Origin: Papaver somniferum
Lineage: Eukaryota; Streptophyta; Magnoliopsida; Ranunculales; Papaveraceae
Reading direction: 5' to 3'
Length of the DNA stretch: 64,000 nucleotides
NCBI RefSeq assembly: GCF_003573695.1
Contig: NC_039362.1
Location: 116,911,120-116,975,119 of the forward strand
Shown piece after piece: positions 38,501 through 49,630 of this stretch (the stretch's first letter is position 1; the number at the start of each line of letters is the position of its first letter). Below the pieces are notes generated by a model. It had not been told where the DNA came from, did no database searches, and worked only from the letters and a program-made list of their open reading frames with translations. Made by a program: the position numbers and the translations under genes.

Positions 38501-40017
38501 AAATTTTGAATCGTACCTGGAGCAAGTTTCAATATGTTTCGAATTACTTCTTTTCGTGCATTATGTTTTTTGAAAATATCGGCTTTCCCAGTATTCCTTG
38601 CTATTGGTTTAACATCCTCATTTAGATAAGCACATATGTCCCTAAATTCTTTCCACTCCACCAAAGCCAATGGGACATTTCTTGCAATGAGTAATTCTGA
38701 AATAAGATCCCGAAACTTCATCTGATCAATTTTGCGTACGCGGGAAGACAACTGGCCATTCTTTGCAGATAAAATCATTTGCCCTATGTCCTGAGAATGA
38801 CGCTCACGGCACTTATGCCTTTTCATAGATGAGGTTTCACCTTTCTGGCTATCATATTTATATCCCACTTTACAAGCCTTGCACACTCCCTTCTTTGATC
38901 CATCTTTATATTTAATGAGATCAAAATATTCCCAAACATCAGATCTAAGTTTATGTTCCTTTTCACCTGAAACTGGTGCAGGTGCACAATCAACAGTTGT
39001 AGAGCCATTCAAAGGATCTACCATCTCAACATCATCATCCTCACCGTCACTACTCATAACATCGTTATAATGAGTTTGTTCTTGTACACTTGACATCCTG
39101 GAATCTGGATGGAGCCACAAAGAATAGGTCAAAGACACAAAAATCAGTACATTACTTACTAGTTACTATCATGGTTCAATAACAAAACACTCAAAGAATT
39201 CAAACCAATAAGGGAAAATAACTTGGACAAGAAAAGAAAACAAAATCCATCAGATTGTTACTACTGTCTACTATCATGGTTCATGGACTAACATCAGCAA
39301 TTGACTTGCAAAATGACTCAATCATCAACTTTGGTCATTGAGCAGTGAAAGTTTGAAACATAACCAATCTAGAGAAATTATCAGACATGACATGAATTAC
39401 ATAAACACAGTACACATAAGAACTAAAGAAGATAGGATTAGAAGATTACCTGTCCTCAACTCTGAATCTTCCACAACAAGATGAAGAATTAGCAGAGATT
39501 ATTAACAAAACCCCAATTCCAGAATCTGAAAAAACTCAAACTAATCGAATCACTATCTGCAGAAGTTAAGATGGAGAAGAAGACTCGTTTTTTTGAAGAT
39601 TAAAATCAATTTGAAATCACACTTACCCAGGAGTTCGGTGATTGTGAAGATTCAAGTCAAGTCTTTCAAGATCGATTTCGACATTCAACTAATCAGTGAA
39701 TTGCGGATCTGCAGCTGCCGCTGCGGACGGAGAAGAAGAAAGAAGTAGAAAGCAGAGAAGATAACTAAGCTAGGGTTTTTTATGTTTTATACCCAGACAC
39801 TTATACAAATTGAGAGGAACACGCGGCATAAATGGAACTGCGGGTATACGGGTTATATCCGCGGATTTACGGGACGGGCCGGGTTTATCCGTTCTCACAC
39901 AAACCGGCATTTCTCCAACCCTAACCCGGTTTGTTAAGACAACCAGCCAATCCGGGTACGAATTTTCACGGACCCGGTCGGATTTATCCGCGAGTTTTGG
40001 CTGGTTTGCCACCTCTA
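35543..40017 (-). mobile_element. hAT superfamily DNA transposon, 4475 bp
   Basis: Flanked by a perfect 8-bp target-site duplication GCTCAAAT (35535-35542 and 40018-40025), the hAT hallmark. Imperfect terminal inverted repeats: TAGAGCTGGCAAAC at the left and TAGAGGTGGCAAAC read inward from the right, 13 of 14 matching. Both subterminal regions are rich in CGGGTT/ACCCG motifs (35560-35700 and 39830-39990), as expected of transposase-binding sites. Inside is a single minus-strand transposase gene. It lies about 600 bp downstream of CDC48 without touching its coding region. Ends intact, transposase nearly intact. Confidence 0.95.
36417..39096 (-). pseudogene. hAT transposase, six exons, one premature stop
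   Basis: Inferred exons on the minus strand: 39096-38517, 38400-38260, 38113-37747, 37662-37092, 36945-36636, 36538-36417, total 2091 nt (697 codons with stop), phases consistent at every junction. Domains: acidic head, BED zinc finger (VCKACKVGYKYDSQKGETSS then MKRHKCRERH), catalytic RNase H-fold with LTSDMWTSVTT, VSNITLDNAANNG and CCAHILALIV, the RWNSTYLML segment, and the C-terminal dimerisation domain (DILMYWKAQEQRFPVLSRMA, STVASESAFSIGGRVIDRFR). The protein cuts and rejoins DNA at the element ends as a dimer. The only break I see is an in-frame TGA at 38312-38314 (codon about 223), where relatives have Trp. Partial duplicates of the exon 2/3 border (CACCTGTATGAGGT) recur nearby at 38112 and 38258. 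Confidence 0.9.
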
Positions 40018-40025
40018 GCTCAAAT

Positions 40026-41570
40026 GATGGAACTTTATCACAACTTTTATACTTTACATAGTGGGGGTTGAACCAAGTAACAATATAATCTGCAAAGAAG
40101 AGCAATGAAAAACAGTGATGTTGGAACTTGGGAAATAAATCTTTGTCAATTTTTCTTCTTAGCTTTTAGCCTGCAAAGGTAGGAAACCACTCGAACACTG
40201 ATGTGTAATGGACCCTAAGGGTCCTAACTTCTCGATCATATCCTGAATCTTGTCTGTTCTAGCGAGCCTATATCTTGAATATGTGGGGGATGGATAGGCT
40301 TGGTATGGCGATACATTGTTGCTGTGTACATCTACACGTCCCTGATCCATACGAAAAAAGAACCAATAAGATATTATTTGAATGGATAAAATGAACGGTA
40401 ATTGGCCTAAAAAAAGACGACTTACATTCATTGTGTATTTTTATGGTAAAAATTTGCGGAATTTATACAGGAGGTTATCCAATTCCATGCAGGTTATCAT
40501 GTAAAACAATATTTTTCCCACCATTAGATCCACTAAATTGGTAAGCCTTTGCAGCAATCTTGGATTCTAACACCTCTATTTGCGAAATGCGAACGTAGAA
40601 AGTCATGCAGATGAAAAAGGAAAACGTCCCCGTACCGGGGACATTTTCATATTTGTCTCACTTACATCACCTGAAATCTAGAAATGCTTCAATACAGGGC
40701 GTCTGTCTACTTGGGCACCGGTGGCTTGTACTCATCGGATTACCCCATCACCCAAATTTAAGAAAATTTGAATCAGATCATGTGACAGTGAACCCAGAGC
40801 TTAATTACATCCTAGAAAAAGATGTGCATTAATTTACTTTTAGTTATTGATAATTAATGTGTGCAACCGCGACATGTTGAATCGTGGGGCTTGATTTAAT
40901 TTCTCATGGTGTAAACAGCCAACACCTTACCTGAATTTCAAATTTAAAACTAGAATATAATCCCTTCACCTTAATTTATGAAGACATTATTAGGTTTTGT
41001 TATGATCCCCAAAGACTATGAGAAAATCACGCCTACGCTAATCATTATTATTAAGGACTTATATCACCAGTTTTTATAAAATTAGTGTATGAGCTTGTTT
41101 TACCAACTGCAGTATGATTTTATATCCATTTAATCAATATTCTTGATTTTAAATCTTAAGAAAAAACATCAATTATTTTACATTGCGTGTCAAACAATCA
41201 ATCTTTATACTACAGTAGTGTCCGGTGTGTCACCCAGTGGCCAGGATACATTCGGATTTCCAACTATTGGCTGTGATCTGCCCTCCCTTCCTCGAATAAC
41301 GTACTGAATTTAGTAAATCCAATGGCTCTCCATTCCTCACGTCCCACGCTAGGTTTCATAAACTGGGTTTTCCATATAACGGCACGCCATTCTTTTTTCA
41401 ACGTCAAATTGATATTTCAATCGACATGGCCTTTCGATTTTCTCTTAATGTTCCGATGAATGGCAAACTCATGTATTCCAAGTAAATCCAAGTAAATTAT
41501 TTCTTTTGCCTTCCCTTTTCAGTAACGGGTCAGAAACCTAAGATGCCTCTCCATTTTCTCCGTTCTCTCA
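40026..41570. other. Unassigned intergenic DNA
   Basis: About 1.5 kb of AT-rich sequence between the hAT element and a copia-type LTR fragment. Frames at 40431-40159 (-) and 40605-40832 (+) are short and carry no motif I know. The minus-strand stretch at 40431-40159 (YPSPTYSRYRLARTDKIQDM) could be an exon relic; I cannot support a call. Confidence 0.3.
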
Positions 41571-42277
41571 TGTTGGAAATATTGACAACAATCGAAAAAA
41601 TACTGTGAAAAATACTTAGCTCGAACCAATGGTTGATTTCTGATGCAGCAGCAAATTGTCGTAGAATAGTAGAGGCACGTATGATATACGCTATCCTAAA
41701 GACAATATTCGCCGGCTACTCCTCTTGTAGAGAGATGTTATAGCCCTATCGACGAGATACCTCCAGGATACAACTATCGTTAGCGTTCCTCACTGTAGCA
41801 TACAAGAGAACACCCTTAGAACTTGGCAGCAATGATTAACAAAACTTAAAACAGAGAAAACTGGGTAGTAACTGTTTACAGAAAACAAAGGAGCAGAAGA
41901 AGAGATGTTTCTCTGTTGTATGTAATTGAGCTGAAAACTCCTCTCTTATATAGTGTTCAAGAAAAATTTGGACGTTACAAATAATGGAATAAGATTCCCA
42001 TGCGTATGACAAAAGAGGGACAAAGATTCTCACTTTGTAAAGTGAAAGTTTTTGTCTGACTAGAAGACTGTGTAAAGTGAAAGCTGCTGACTAGAAGACT
42101 GTGTAAAGTGAAAGTTTTTGTCTGTCCAAGAGAAGCATGCGAACAGAAAACAGTGTATGCTTTTGTCAGTCAACAAAGAAACACACGTGGCGGACAAATC
42201 AGTCAACAAAGAAGCACGCGTGTCAGACACATAATACAAGAGAAGATTCTTTTACATGTATGGGAAAAAAAACCCGT
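41571..42277 (-). repeat. Copia-type LTR fragment, cut by element C
   Basis: On the minus strand it carries ACTATATAAGAGAGG (TATA, about 41940-41955) and ends TTCCAACA at 41571, a plausible LTR end. Its 5' side is lost at 42277 where element C begins. Inside, 42036-42118 contains a short tandem repeat with GACTAGAAGACTGTGTAAAG occurring twice. CCCGT (42273-42277) is the candidate target site of element C. Confidence 0.5.
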
Positions 42278-43802
42278 TGTAGATGGGGAAAAAAGATTTG
42301 CTGGTTTTTAAGGAATTGAGAAGACCGTACGGAGGAGACTCCTCGAACCGAGCGAAATGTTAAACCTCACACAGATGCACCGCTGCAAAGGGGGTGCTTT
42401 AGATTCGAGAAATCAATCTGTAGTACTCTGGCCTAAATCAAGACAATGACCGTTTCAGAGTAAATTCGGTCATAAGAGAGGATGAGTTGATATGTAGGAG
42501 GGAAGCTGACAAATGTGTGGAATCAATGGTAATCAAAGATTGTGGGTGTGTGAATTCCGAATACGATAAGCTCTGAGTGATTGAAATTGCTCAATTGAGA
42601 GTAGTTGCTCAATTGATGAGTTGATGATCTCGTGTTGTCGATGAGACGTGAGATTGATGATACTGATGATGCTGATGATTCAATCATGATTCAGAGACTT
42701 ATTTATATTGCTGGAATTTTAGACACCATGACCCCATGAAGTGTGACAGTTGATGGAATCAAGGAGTGGGGAAGTGGAGATCGTGTTTGAAACCAGTTGC
42801 TCAACGTGTGGAGACTTGGTCGATTTTCCACCCACTACCTCGTGAATTCCTTCAACTGATTGCACGACTTGCTCACATTCCATCGTGTGTTTGAACACAC
42901 GTGTCGTAGACCGCCAGACCAAAACCGTAAGTGATATCCCCCCAAGTGACACGATTGACGTCTCGTGGTTTGTTAGTCAATTGATGACTTCGTGGTTTGA
43001 TGGGACGATGAGTCCATGTAGTCGTTGAGTTGAACATGATGTTCTGAAACTCATGAATTGAACATGTCATGAGACAGAGGTATAGTTTTTACGATGAAGT
43101 GAGCAAGTATTGCTCATTCGATGGATCGTTGAATATTAATTGTTGAACCAATATTGAGCAAATATTCCTCATCTGAGCAAGTGCTGCTCATGTGATGAAT
43201 TGTTGAATATTTGATCGTCTGAGCATGTGCTGCTCATCTGATGGATTATTGGCAGCGTACCAAAAATATTAATTAGAATACTGGTCGTTGAACTGAGCGT
43301 AATTAATAAAATTAATGACCATGAGGCCGTCGTAAAATTATTAAGGTTGGAATCTGGAATGATGATCTTGGATTCAGAAACCCTAATTTGATCAATTGAT
43401 GATCAATTCATAGTTCGTCAGAATTTCAACCATGGGACGAAGGAGGGAGCGACTACAAGGGACTGTGGATCAACCATGTAGTGTCCATATGCTCACGTGA
43501 GCAAATACAAAGAAATCCTGAAGAGTTGACGATAATTTTTTAATATTTTTTAGGTATTTTTGATGATTTGGGGGAATTTTTCCTAATTTGAGAGAAATAC
43601 CATGAAATCAAGGAATTTGATGAATTCAAGGAAAACTAATAATAAAATAATAAAACAAAGGGGCGTGTGGGACCGGCTAGGGCATAGCCGGCCGGCCAAG
43701 GCCCGGTCCCACAAGTTTTCATAATTTATTTTATTTTATTATTATTTGATGATTTGTGCAAAAATACCATGAAATCAAGGAGTTTTTTCATGAAATTAGA
43801 GA

Positions 43803-43843
<41 letters not shown>

Positions 43844-43844
<1 letters not shown>

Positions 43845-44150
43845 GGGCCCCTAGCTCAGCTGGTCATCCCCGTTCCCCAAAGTTTAATGCGCTCCAGGAG
43901 GTCACAGGTTCGAGTCCCCAATGGCGTAATATTGCAGGAATTAACATGAAAGGTAGTGTTAGTTTTCCCCCCTTGTGACACAATCTCAGCCCCCCCTCCC
44001 GCCGTTTCGGCTCCCTTGGCTAGGTTACCCATGAGGTTCGCTGGTAGATTAGCATAACAACCTGTTCAATTAATGTAATAGTATGTCGTTGGATCTTAGC
44101 TTGTTAGGCTTCCAAGTAGTTTCATGTAATAATATCCATCCAATAATATA
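43844..44150 (+). mobile_element. tRNA-derived SINE inside LTR C
   Basis: A tRNA-like head, GGGCCCCTAGCTCAGCTGGT, contains a pol III A box (TAGCTCAGCTGG, 43852-43863), and a B box GGTTCGAGTCC follows at 43907-43917. After the head comes about 220 bp of unrelated body ending in an AT-rich tail. It is bounded on both sides by (AAT)n runs (43805-43843 and 44162-44190), which act as extended target-site duplication. The tRNA part does not fold into a full cloverleaf by eye, so it is a SINE and not a tRNA gene. It is absent from LTR A at the corresponding place. Confidence 0.8.
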
Positions 44151-45024
44151 ATAAAATTTAAAAAATAATAATAATAATAATAATAATAAAATAATAAGGA
44201 ACCGTGGGGTGTGGGGCCGGTTAGGACCAAGGCATGACCGGTTGGCCAATGGTCACGCCCCACACTCCTTTCCTTAATTTTATATAATTTTTTATGGTTT
44301 TATGGAAGTACCATGAAACTGAGGAGTTTCCTCGAGACGAAGGAGATTTGATAAAATGAGAGAATTTTCATCAAATCATGGAAAATAATAAAAATGCATT
44401 AAAAATATAAAACTGGCGTGGAATTGACCACGACACGGTCGGTCTCGTGTGTCCGTGCTCCCAGCACCCTGGTCAATATTTTTAATTATTTATTATTTTC
44501 TTCTCTATTTTGCATAGGTTCATCGTTTCGTTGTATTTTTGAAATACTCGTTCGTGCGGTGACTGTTAGTGTATCATCGTTGAATACACCTTCACCATTT
44601 GAATCGGGGCTTACTTAGAGGTAGCTCAGACGCCCGGTTGTTGATTATTTATTACTAATTGTGGAATTTAGTGGAGAATAATTCACAAAACTGAGTAATA
44701 AAATGTTTATTATTAATTCATAGGATCAGCTGAGGATTCGACTACGAATTCAGAATAATAGAGTGAGCATTACCATTCCATGGGATCGGAGATTCGACCA
44801 TAGAATCAGAGTAATTAAGGTTTATGTATTACCATTTATGAGACCAGTTGTGGATTCGATCATGAAATCAGAGTAATAAGATAATATAGTTATTGCTATT
44901 CTATGAGATCAAGCTGTGGATTCGATCATAGAATCAAAACAATTGTTATTGTCATTCCATGGAACCAGTCGTGGATTCGACCATGGAATATGAGCGATTG
45001 TAATTAGGAATAATTAACTTTGTG

Positions 45025-45177
45025 GCTCTATACTAGCAGAGCAAGCTGTCTAGGAGCATTAATTATCCTGATACGAGCTTGCCGGTAAGTCATATCCTTT
45101 ATATAGTCAGGGTAAACTTGTTGTTTGTTCCTGAAGACGTTATCGCTCTATACTAGCAGAGCAAGCTGTCTAGGAGC
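45025..45177 (-). repeat. Pair of 33-bp direct repeats flanking the LTR TATA box (element C)
   Basis: Copies at 45025-45057 and 45145-45177 (120 bp apart), identical to each other as far as I can see and matching the pair in LTR A. The sense-strand TATA box (minus strand, CTATATAAAG, 45107-45116) lies between them. Confidence 0.75.
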
Positions 45178-45411
45178 CTTCCATCTCGTGATGTTATATA
45201 GAAATAATCACTTAAAGTATTCAGTATTCATGAGATATGTCGTTGTCCAGTCGTGAGACTACATATCTACATGTACTCTGAGAGAAAGTACTCTCCGTTG
45301 AGAATTCGATGAGAGACCCGTGTCTCGATACTCACGTCTGATTGTTGAATCAGAACTTCGTATAATTATGAGTTTACGAATTTAGACTTTGTCGAAAATC
45401 CACCATCTACA

Positions 45412-45426
45412 TTAAGTCCCCTGCTT
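45412..45426 (-). other. Polypurine tract of element C
   Basis: Minus strand AAGCAGGGGACTTAA immediately before the LTR start at 45411; matches element A. Confidence 0.7.
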
Positions 45427-45712
45427 ACTGAGGAAAGCTGTGTTCCTCAGTCAGCATTAAATTGTGATTTTCCGGCCATAAATAATAATACCAGTAATTG
45501 AACTTAGTCGTAAGTTGAGACGTTACCGGATTTAAAGAGCATGAGCAAACCATGACTTGATGAAGGCTTCAATGTCATGATTTGAGCATCTTTTGATGAA
45601 CATAAATTGGTGTTGAACCGCTGGTTTGGACGACGAGTCCGTGGTCGGTTAGGATTCGCGGGTCGGGCCCAATAAGGAAATCCTTAGAAAATTAGGTTTT
45701 GGAAATAAAATT

Positions 45713-45721
45713 GATATAAAA
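45713..45721 (+). promoter_or_regulatory. TATA box of antisense gene 1, element C
   Basis: GATATAAAA in a block conserved with element A (6529-6537 on the minus strand). The expected start is about 30 nt downstream, near 45745. A leader exon ends at a donor at 45856/45857 (CCAT then GTACGT). Confidence 0.65.
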
Positions 45722-46823
45722 GGGATTAATCCTTTTTTTTTCTCATGACCAGCTCTCCATCATCTCTGCACCTTCACCCCAGCAGGAGAAGATTCTCGCC
45801 GCCGCCGGACCACCACCTGCCGCCGCCGTCGGCCAATTTCCGGTCGGCGCTCCCATGTACGTTTTTTTTTTGTTTGCTGATGTTTATGATCCTCATGAGT
45901 TGTTCATGCTTTGATCATGATGAAGTTATATACATGTGTGTATATTAGTGTGATTTTTATGAAAAAACCTTCGTTTTTAAAAACGTATTTTCGTTCAATC
46001 GTTAGTTTTGAAAATTGACTATAATCCCTGATTTAAGAGAGGATTTTTTTTATATATGAACCTAGGTCCATTGATAAAACTTAGTTTATGAGTTTTCATG
46101 TGTACCAAGGTTTTATCATAAAAGAAGTGAATTTTCATGAAATCGGAATAATCCTTCGTTTTAAAGACAAATAACGATGATACGAAGGAAAATATGTATG
46201 ATGAACTTGTGTCCAGTGATAAAATTTTGCTTATGAGATTTCATGTAAATACAAAACTTTATCATATGTATGAGATGTGAGCTTTCACAATATTTTTTGA
46301 AATAAACCTTCGTTTTAAAGACAAATAACGACGATACGAAGGAAAATTAATTTTTTTATATATATATGTAGCCGTGACATATATTGTGTAAAATATGATG
46401 GTATATTTTATTTGCATGAATTTGTTTTCATTAGATAAAATTCTTGAGAATTTATGTAAGCAATGTTGCATTAATTGCTGTTTTTTCGAAAAATCAGAAA
46501 CGTGGGTTTTGAGGAACCTTCGAAGATAGACAATATATTTATGATGAAATATTTTATTGTTATGAACTTCATAGGTCAGTTGTGTGAATGTTCACATTAT
46601 GAAAATTGTGTTCGTGATTTTATGAAAAATCAGTTTCGAAATTAATAAAGCTTCGTTCGTTTTTTGCAGTTTTCGAAGAGACGAACGATTTTGAGGTGTT
46701 AACTCTAGCATTACTATCACTATTGTTAGTGGAAGTATAAAATGTAAGAGTTAAGAGTTACCATTTTTTGCTGATGTTGGTTTGTTTACACGGTAGTAAT
46801 CTTTGATCTTCCGGTTCCAGAAA

Positions 46824-47378
46824 ATGTCGACCAACAATAACAGCAATTACGATTACTGGTATTCCTCTTCTTCCTCTGGCTCTTCTGATGAGGATTCCGA
46901 CGCTCCTGTAGCGAAATCAAAGGCTAGGGTTACCCAGGAAGGGGCGAAGCCTAATGTTCCTTTGGGTGAGCGAAGAGTCTCTTTTGCTGAACTCGAAAAG
47001 AAAAGAGAGCTGAAGACAAAAATGAGGATGCCCGTCAACGTGAAAAAGATCGCACCCGACGTAAGACAGAGGGTTGAGGAGAAGCGTCAATTCTTGGATG
47101 GGGTGCCTTATGATTCTGATGCTGATGCTTCTGAAGGAGAGATCACATGGGAACCATCCGAGGGTTACATTAAGCCTGATCGATATGAAAGAGAACATCA
47201 GAGGACGATGAAGAAAATTGAAGCTGAAGCTGCAGCAGAAGATAGCTCGGATTCAGATGATGATGTTATCTTCCGTCCACCGGACTTCAGCAATGATTCT
47301 GACAGTGACTCTGAAGAAGATGATTCCGAGAAGGACAGTGATGATGAAGCTGACAATTCGGATGAGTGTGACGAGTAG
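46824..47378 (+). CDS. Antisense gene 1 of element C: acidic Ser/Asp/Glu-rich protein
   Basis: Intact 184-residue frame starting ATGTCGACC just after a splice acceptor (CCGGTTCCAG, boundary 46820/46821). A 964-nt intron (45857-46820) separates it from the leader exon. The product has an N-terminal Ser/Asp tract (SSSSSGSSDEDSD), a basic middle (RRVSFAELEKKRELKTKMR, then KKIAPDVRQRVEEKRQFLDG), a conserved-looking WEPSEGYIKPDRYEREHQR segment, and an acidic tail (about 50 residues, mostly Asp, Glu and Ser). No known domain recognised. The charge pattern resembles nuclear acidic proteins or histone-binding tails, but that is analogy. Element A carries a PMD protein behind the same promoter and intron. 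It is one of the few undamaged TE frames here. Confidence 0.6.
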   Translation: MSTNNNSNYDYWYSSSSSGSSDEDSDAPVAKSKARVTQEGAKPNVPLGERRVSFAELEKKRELKTKMRMPVNVKKIAPDVRQRVEEKRQFLDGVPYDSDADASEGEITWEPSEGYIKPDRYEREHQRTMKKIEAEAAAEDSSDSDDDVIFRPPDFSNDSDSDSEEDDSEKDSDDEADNSDECDE

Positions 47379-47756
47379 TTTTACTTCCATTTTCTTTAGA
47401 CGTTAGAGCATTCCCTTTTAGTCTTCATAGTGGATATCTTTCTTTTAACTGTTTAAACGACTTTACTTCAATTAGACTTTTCTTCTGAATGATGAACATT
47501 TTGTTAACGTCGATTTCTTCGAATCCATGACATGGACCAATGTCCATATATCCAAATTCATCATGACTTGTCGATTTTCATGAGAAGTAACACACAGCCG
47601 AGAATTCATGACGTGTACAAGGCCGCGTGGCCTATCCTTTGACCCGTGATGTTCAGTCCCCAGTGTGTTATTTTCCTCCGCGTCTTCGGTATCGATCTTT
47701 TAAGCCTAGGGTTCCAGTGAAACTTGTAACTGAGTTGACCATATGACTATCGCCTG

Positions 47757-47772
47757 ATATATATATATATAT
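47757..47772 (+). promoter_or_regulatory. TA-repeat TATA region before antisense gene 2, element C
   Basis: A run of about eight TA units lies 98 bp upstream of the ATG at 47870. It could be a TATA box for an independent transcript, since gene 1 ends at 47378 and about 490 bp of non-coding DNA lies between. It is also a microsatellite, so promoter function is uncertain. Confidence 0.4.
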
Positions 47773-47869
47773 CTTCAAGACTCCAAATCTATGATCCACG
47801 CAGATATTTCTTACATTCCTGAGTCAGTTTCATCGTGCAGAGAAGTTTTGATCCTACCCTCTTGTCGTC

Positions 47870-48866
47870 ATGTCGAGCAATAGCATTTCTTCTCAAGATG
47901 ATGTTCAGTCGAAGCGTGAAATAGCAACGTCTATCTCAGTAAGTTGTACACTTCTTCTTCTTCCCCTTTTTTGTCTTTGTTCAATCGAGATTGTTGATCA
48001 CAAGAGAATGATTTGTCGTAGGACTGTAAGAAGAATGCTACTCCTCATAATGCAAGGCCTAAGCGGACTGTTAGAGCTCCTGCCCGGGATGGATCGGCTC
48101 GTGCTGAAGCTGGATCATCCGTAAGTAAACCTATGACTCTTGAGATTGTACTGAGTCCCGGGATTAACACTCCTTCGTTTCATCGTAGGCGGATGTCCGT
48201 GCCGTCGTCGATGCTAGACGACGAAAGAGTGGAAAGTCCGTGACCGTGGTTGAGGTTGAGGAAAGCAGTAACCAGGCATGTGAAGATTCTGTAGGATCCG
48301 TGGAGACCGGAGACGGTGTCCATGCTCGTGAATACCCAACCGCTGGACTTTTATTCGAAGCCCCATTGATTAATACCTTCCCAGATAATGAAATGGTCGG
48401 CAGATTCGTGGTTCCCAAATGTCATGCGTCTCTGTACACCAAGATCTGGAAGAAGTATGGTCACATTGCTACCACAGAAGTGTGGAAAGGTTTTCTTCCA
48501 ACCCTTTTAACCACGGTAGCGGGGCTATTGTCGATCATCGAGGAAATGAATTAGATGCACTTGCGAGACGTCAAAAACCATGAACTGCACCAATGGGATG
48601 AAATGATCTCGAATTGTGAGGTATTGCGATTCAATGTAAGCTGTCTCCGTCGTCGTCTTGAGATAATCAAGGTTCATAAGGCGGCAGAGGCTGCTGATGC
48701 AATTTCCATGAATGCAGCTTTACTGGATGAGGAGAGGATACTGGCTCTGGAGTCGGCAAGGGTTGAGAAAGCGGTCGAAGACTTGAAGGCAAAGACCAAG
48801 ATTTTTCAGAAGAAGCTTGACGAGGCTTCTTACAGGGATTATCCGTTGCTGGATGGTTTGCTTTGA
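47870..48866 (+). pseudogene. Antisense gene 2 of element C (homologue of antisense ORF 2 of element A)
   Basis: Three exons in matching phase: 47870-47938, 48022-48120, 48189-48866, total 846 nt. The N-terminus is Ser/Gln-rich and then basic (ARPKRTVRAPARDG, VVDARRRKSGKS, possible nuclear localisation). The core has EYPTAGLLFEAP, MVGRFVVPKCHASLYTKIWKK and YGHIATTEVWKGF, then LRFNVSCLRRRLEII and an Ala/Glu/Lys coiled-coil tail. An in-frame TAG at 48552-48554 divides it (frame continues directly with MHLRDVKNHELHQWDEM). The shared core with element A (1856-2592), despite overall divergence, argues for past selection on the protein. Function unknown. Confidence 0.65.
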
Positions 48867-49061
48867 GTGAGCATTTGTGGTTGTTGTTTTTTGAGTAAAT
48901 CTGAGTTTCTAGTTAGGTGAAATAGTTGATCATGGTATGAATGAATTTTGCTCATTTTTGAAATGTTTAATGAACAAAGGAGCATTCGCATGCTCTTTGG
49001 AGGAATGAAATTACATTTTTGAAAATGCTTGAAATGATAAAGAGGTAGTTTGTTTCATGGA

Positions 49062-49630
49062 TCAGGCATAATAAGCTTTGAGCCATTTGCCATTGATGAT
49101 GTTTCCTTCCTTTCCTCCATTGATTGCTAAAATTTTGTAGTATCCGCTAGACACTGCTTTGATAACAACATATGGCCCTTCCCATTTAGGAGAGAACTTA
49201 GGAGCGGACATGTCTTGTTGAATGTGCTTTGCCGTCTTTAATACCAAATCTCCTACTTGAAATGTTCGAGGTCTTACCATTTTGTTGTAGGCTCTGGAGA
49301 TCCTATGTTTGTAGGCTTCCACATATTTTTCCACCTTGGTTCTCCTTGATTCCAGCATATCTAGCTCAGCGATTCTTGATCTGGAGATTTCGCTCATCCC
49401 ATTGTACACCACTGGATGCTGCAGTCCTGGCTGAGGGAACTTTGATTTCTGCTGGAAGTATGGCGTCGGCTCCATAGACAAGGGAATATGAAGAAGTACC
49501 GATCGAGATCCTTGGTGCAGTTCTGTAAGCCCATAGAGCCATGGGTAATTTCTCATGCCATGATCCAGGATTGTCATGAATCGTCCGACTGATAATCCTG
49601 ACCAAAGTCTTGTTGGTACTTTCTGCTTGA
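49062..49630 (-). pseudogene. Integrase C-terminal half of element C
   Basis: Minus-strand frames, beginning at the D1 junction, with AESTNKTLVRIISRTIH (the catalytic Glu), then LWAYRTAPRISIGTSSYSLV and YGADAILPAEI. A frame change near 49370 leads to the C-terminal part with FQVGDLVLKTAKHIQQ and PKWEGPYVVIKAVSSGYYKI, ending WLKAYYA with TGA at 49062-49064. The preceding half lies at 56443-56855 beyond D1; CTTGA at 49626-49630 is the left target-site duplication. Converges on antisense gene 2 with about 195 bp between stops. Confidence 0.85.

Larger units (their letters stand above)
42278..45411 (-). repeat. 3' LTR of element C (3134 bp)
   Basis: TGTAGATGG at 45411 (minus strand) to CCATCTACA at 42278. 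Homologous along its length to LTR A (6837-10030), with the same direct-repeat pair, TATA box and GC-rich palindromes, plus a SINE insertion. The two LTRs are in inverse orientation about 32 kb apart and have clearly diverged, so they come from separate insertions. Confidence 0.88.

Noticed and set aside
43844..43920. Possible tRNA gene
   Set aside because: A and B boxes are present but no full cloverleaf or anticodon arm could be formed; the attached body and flanking AAT repeats indicate a SINE.
42278..45411. LTRs A and C as the two ends of a single 35-kb element
   Set aside because: They are inverted relative to each other, each is preceded by its own polypurine tract and pol end, and they have diverged substantially.
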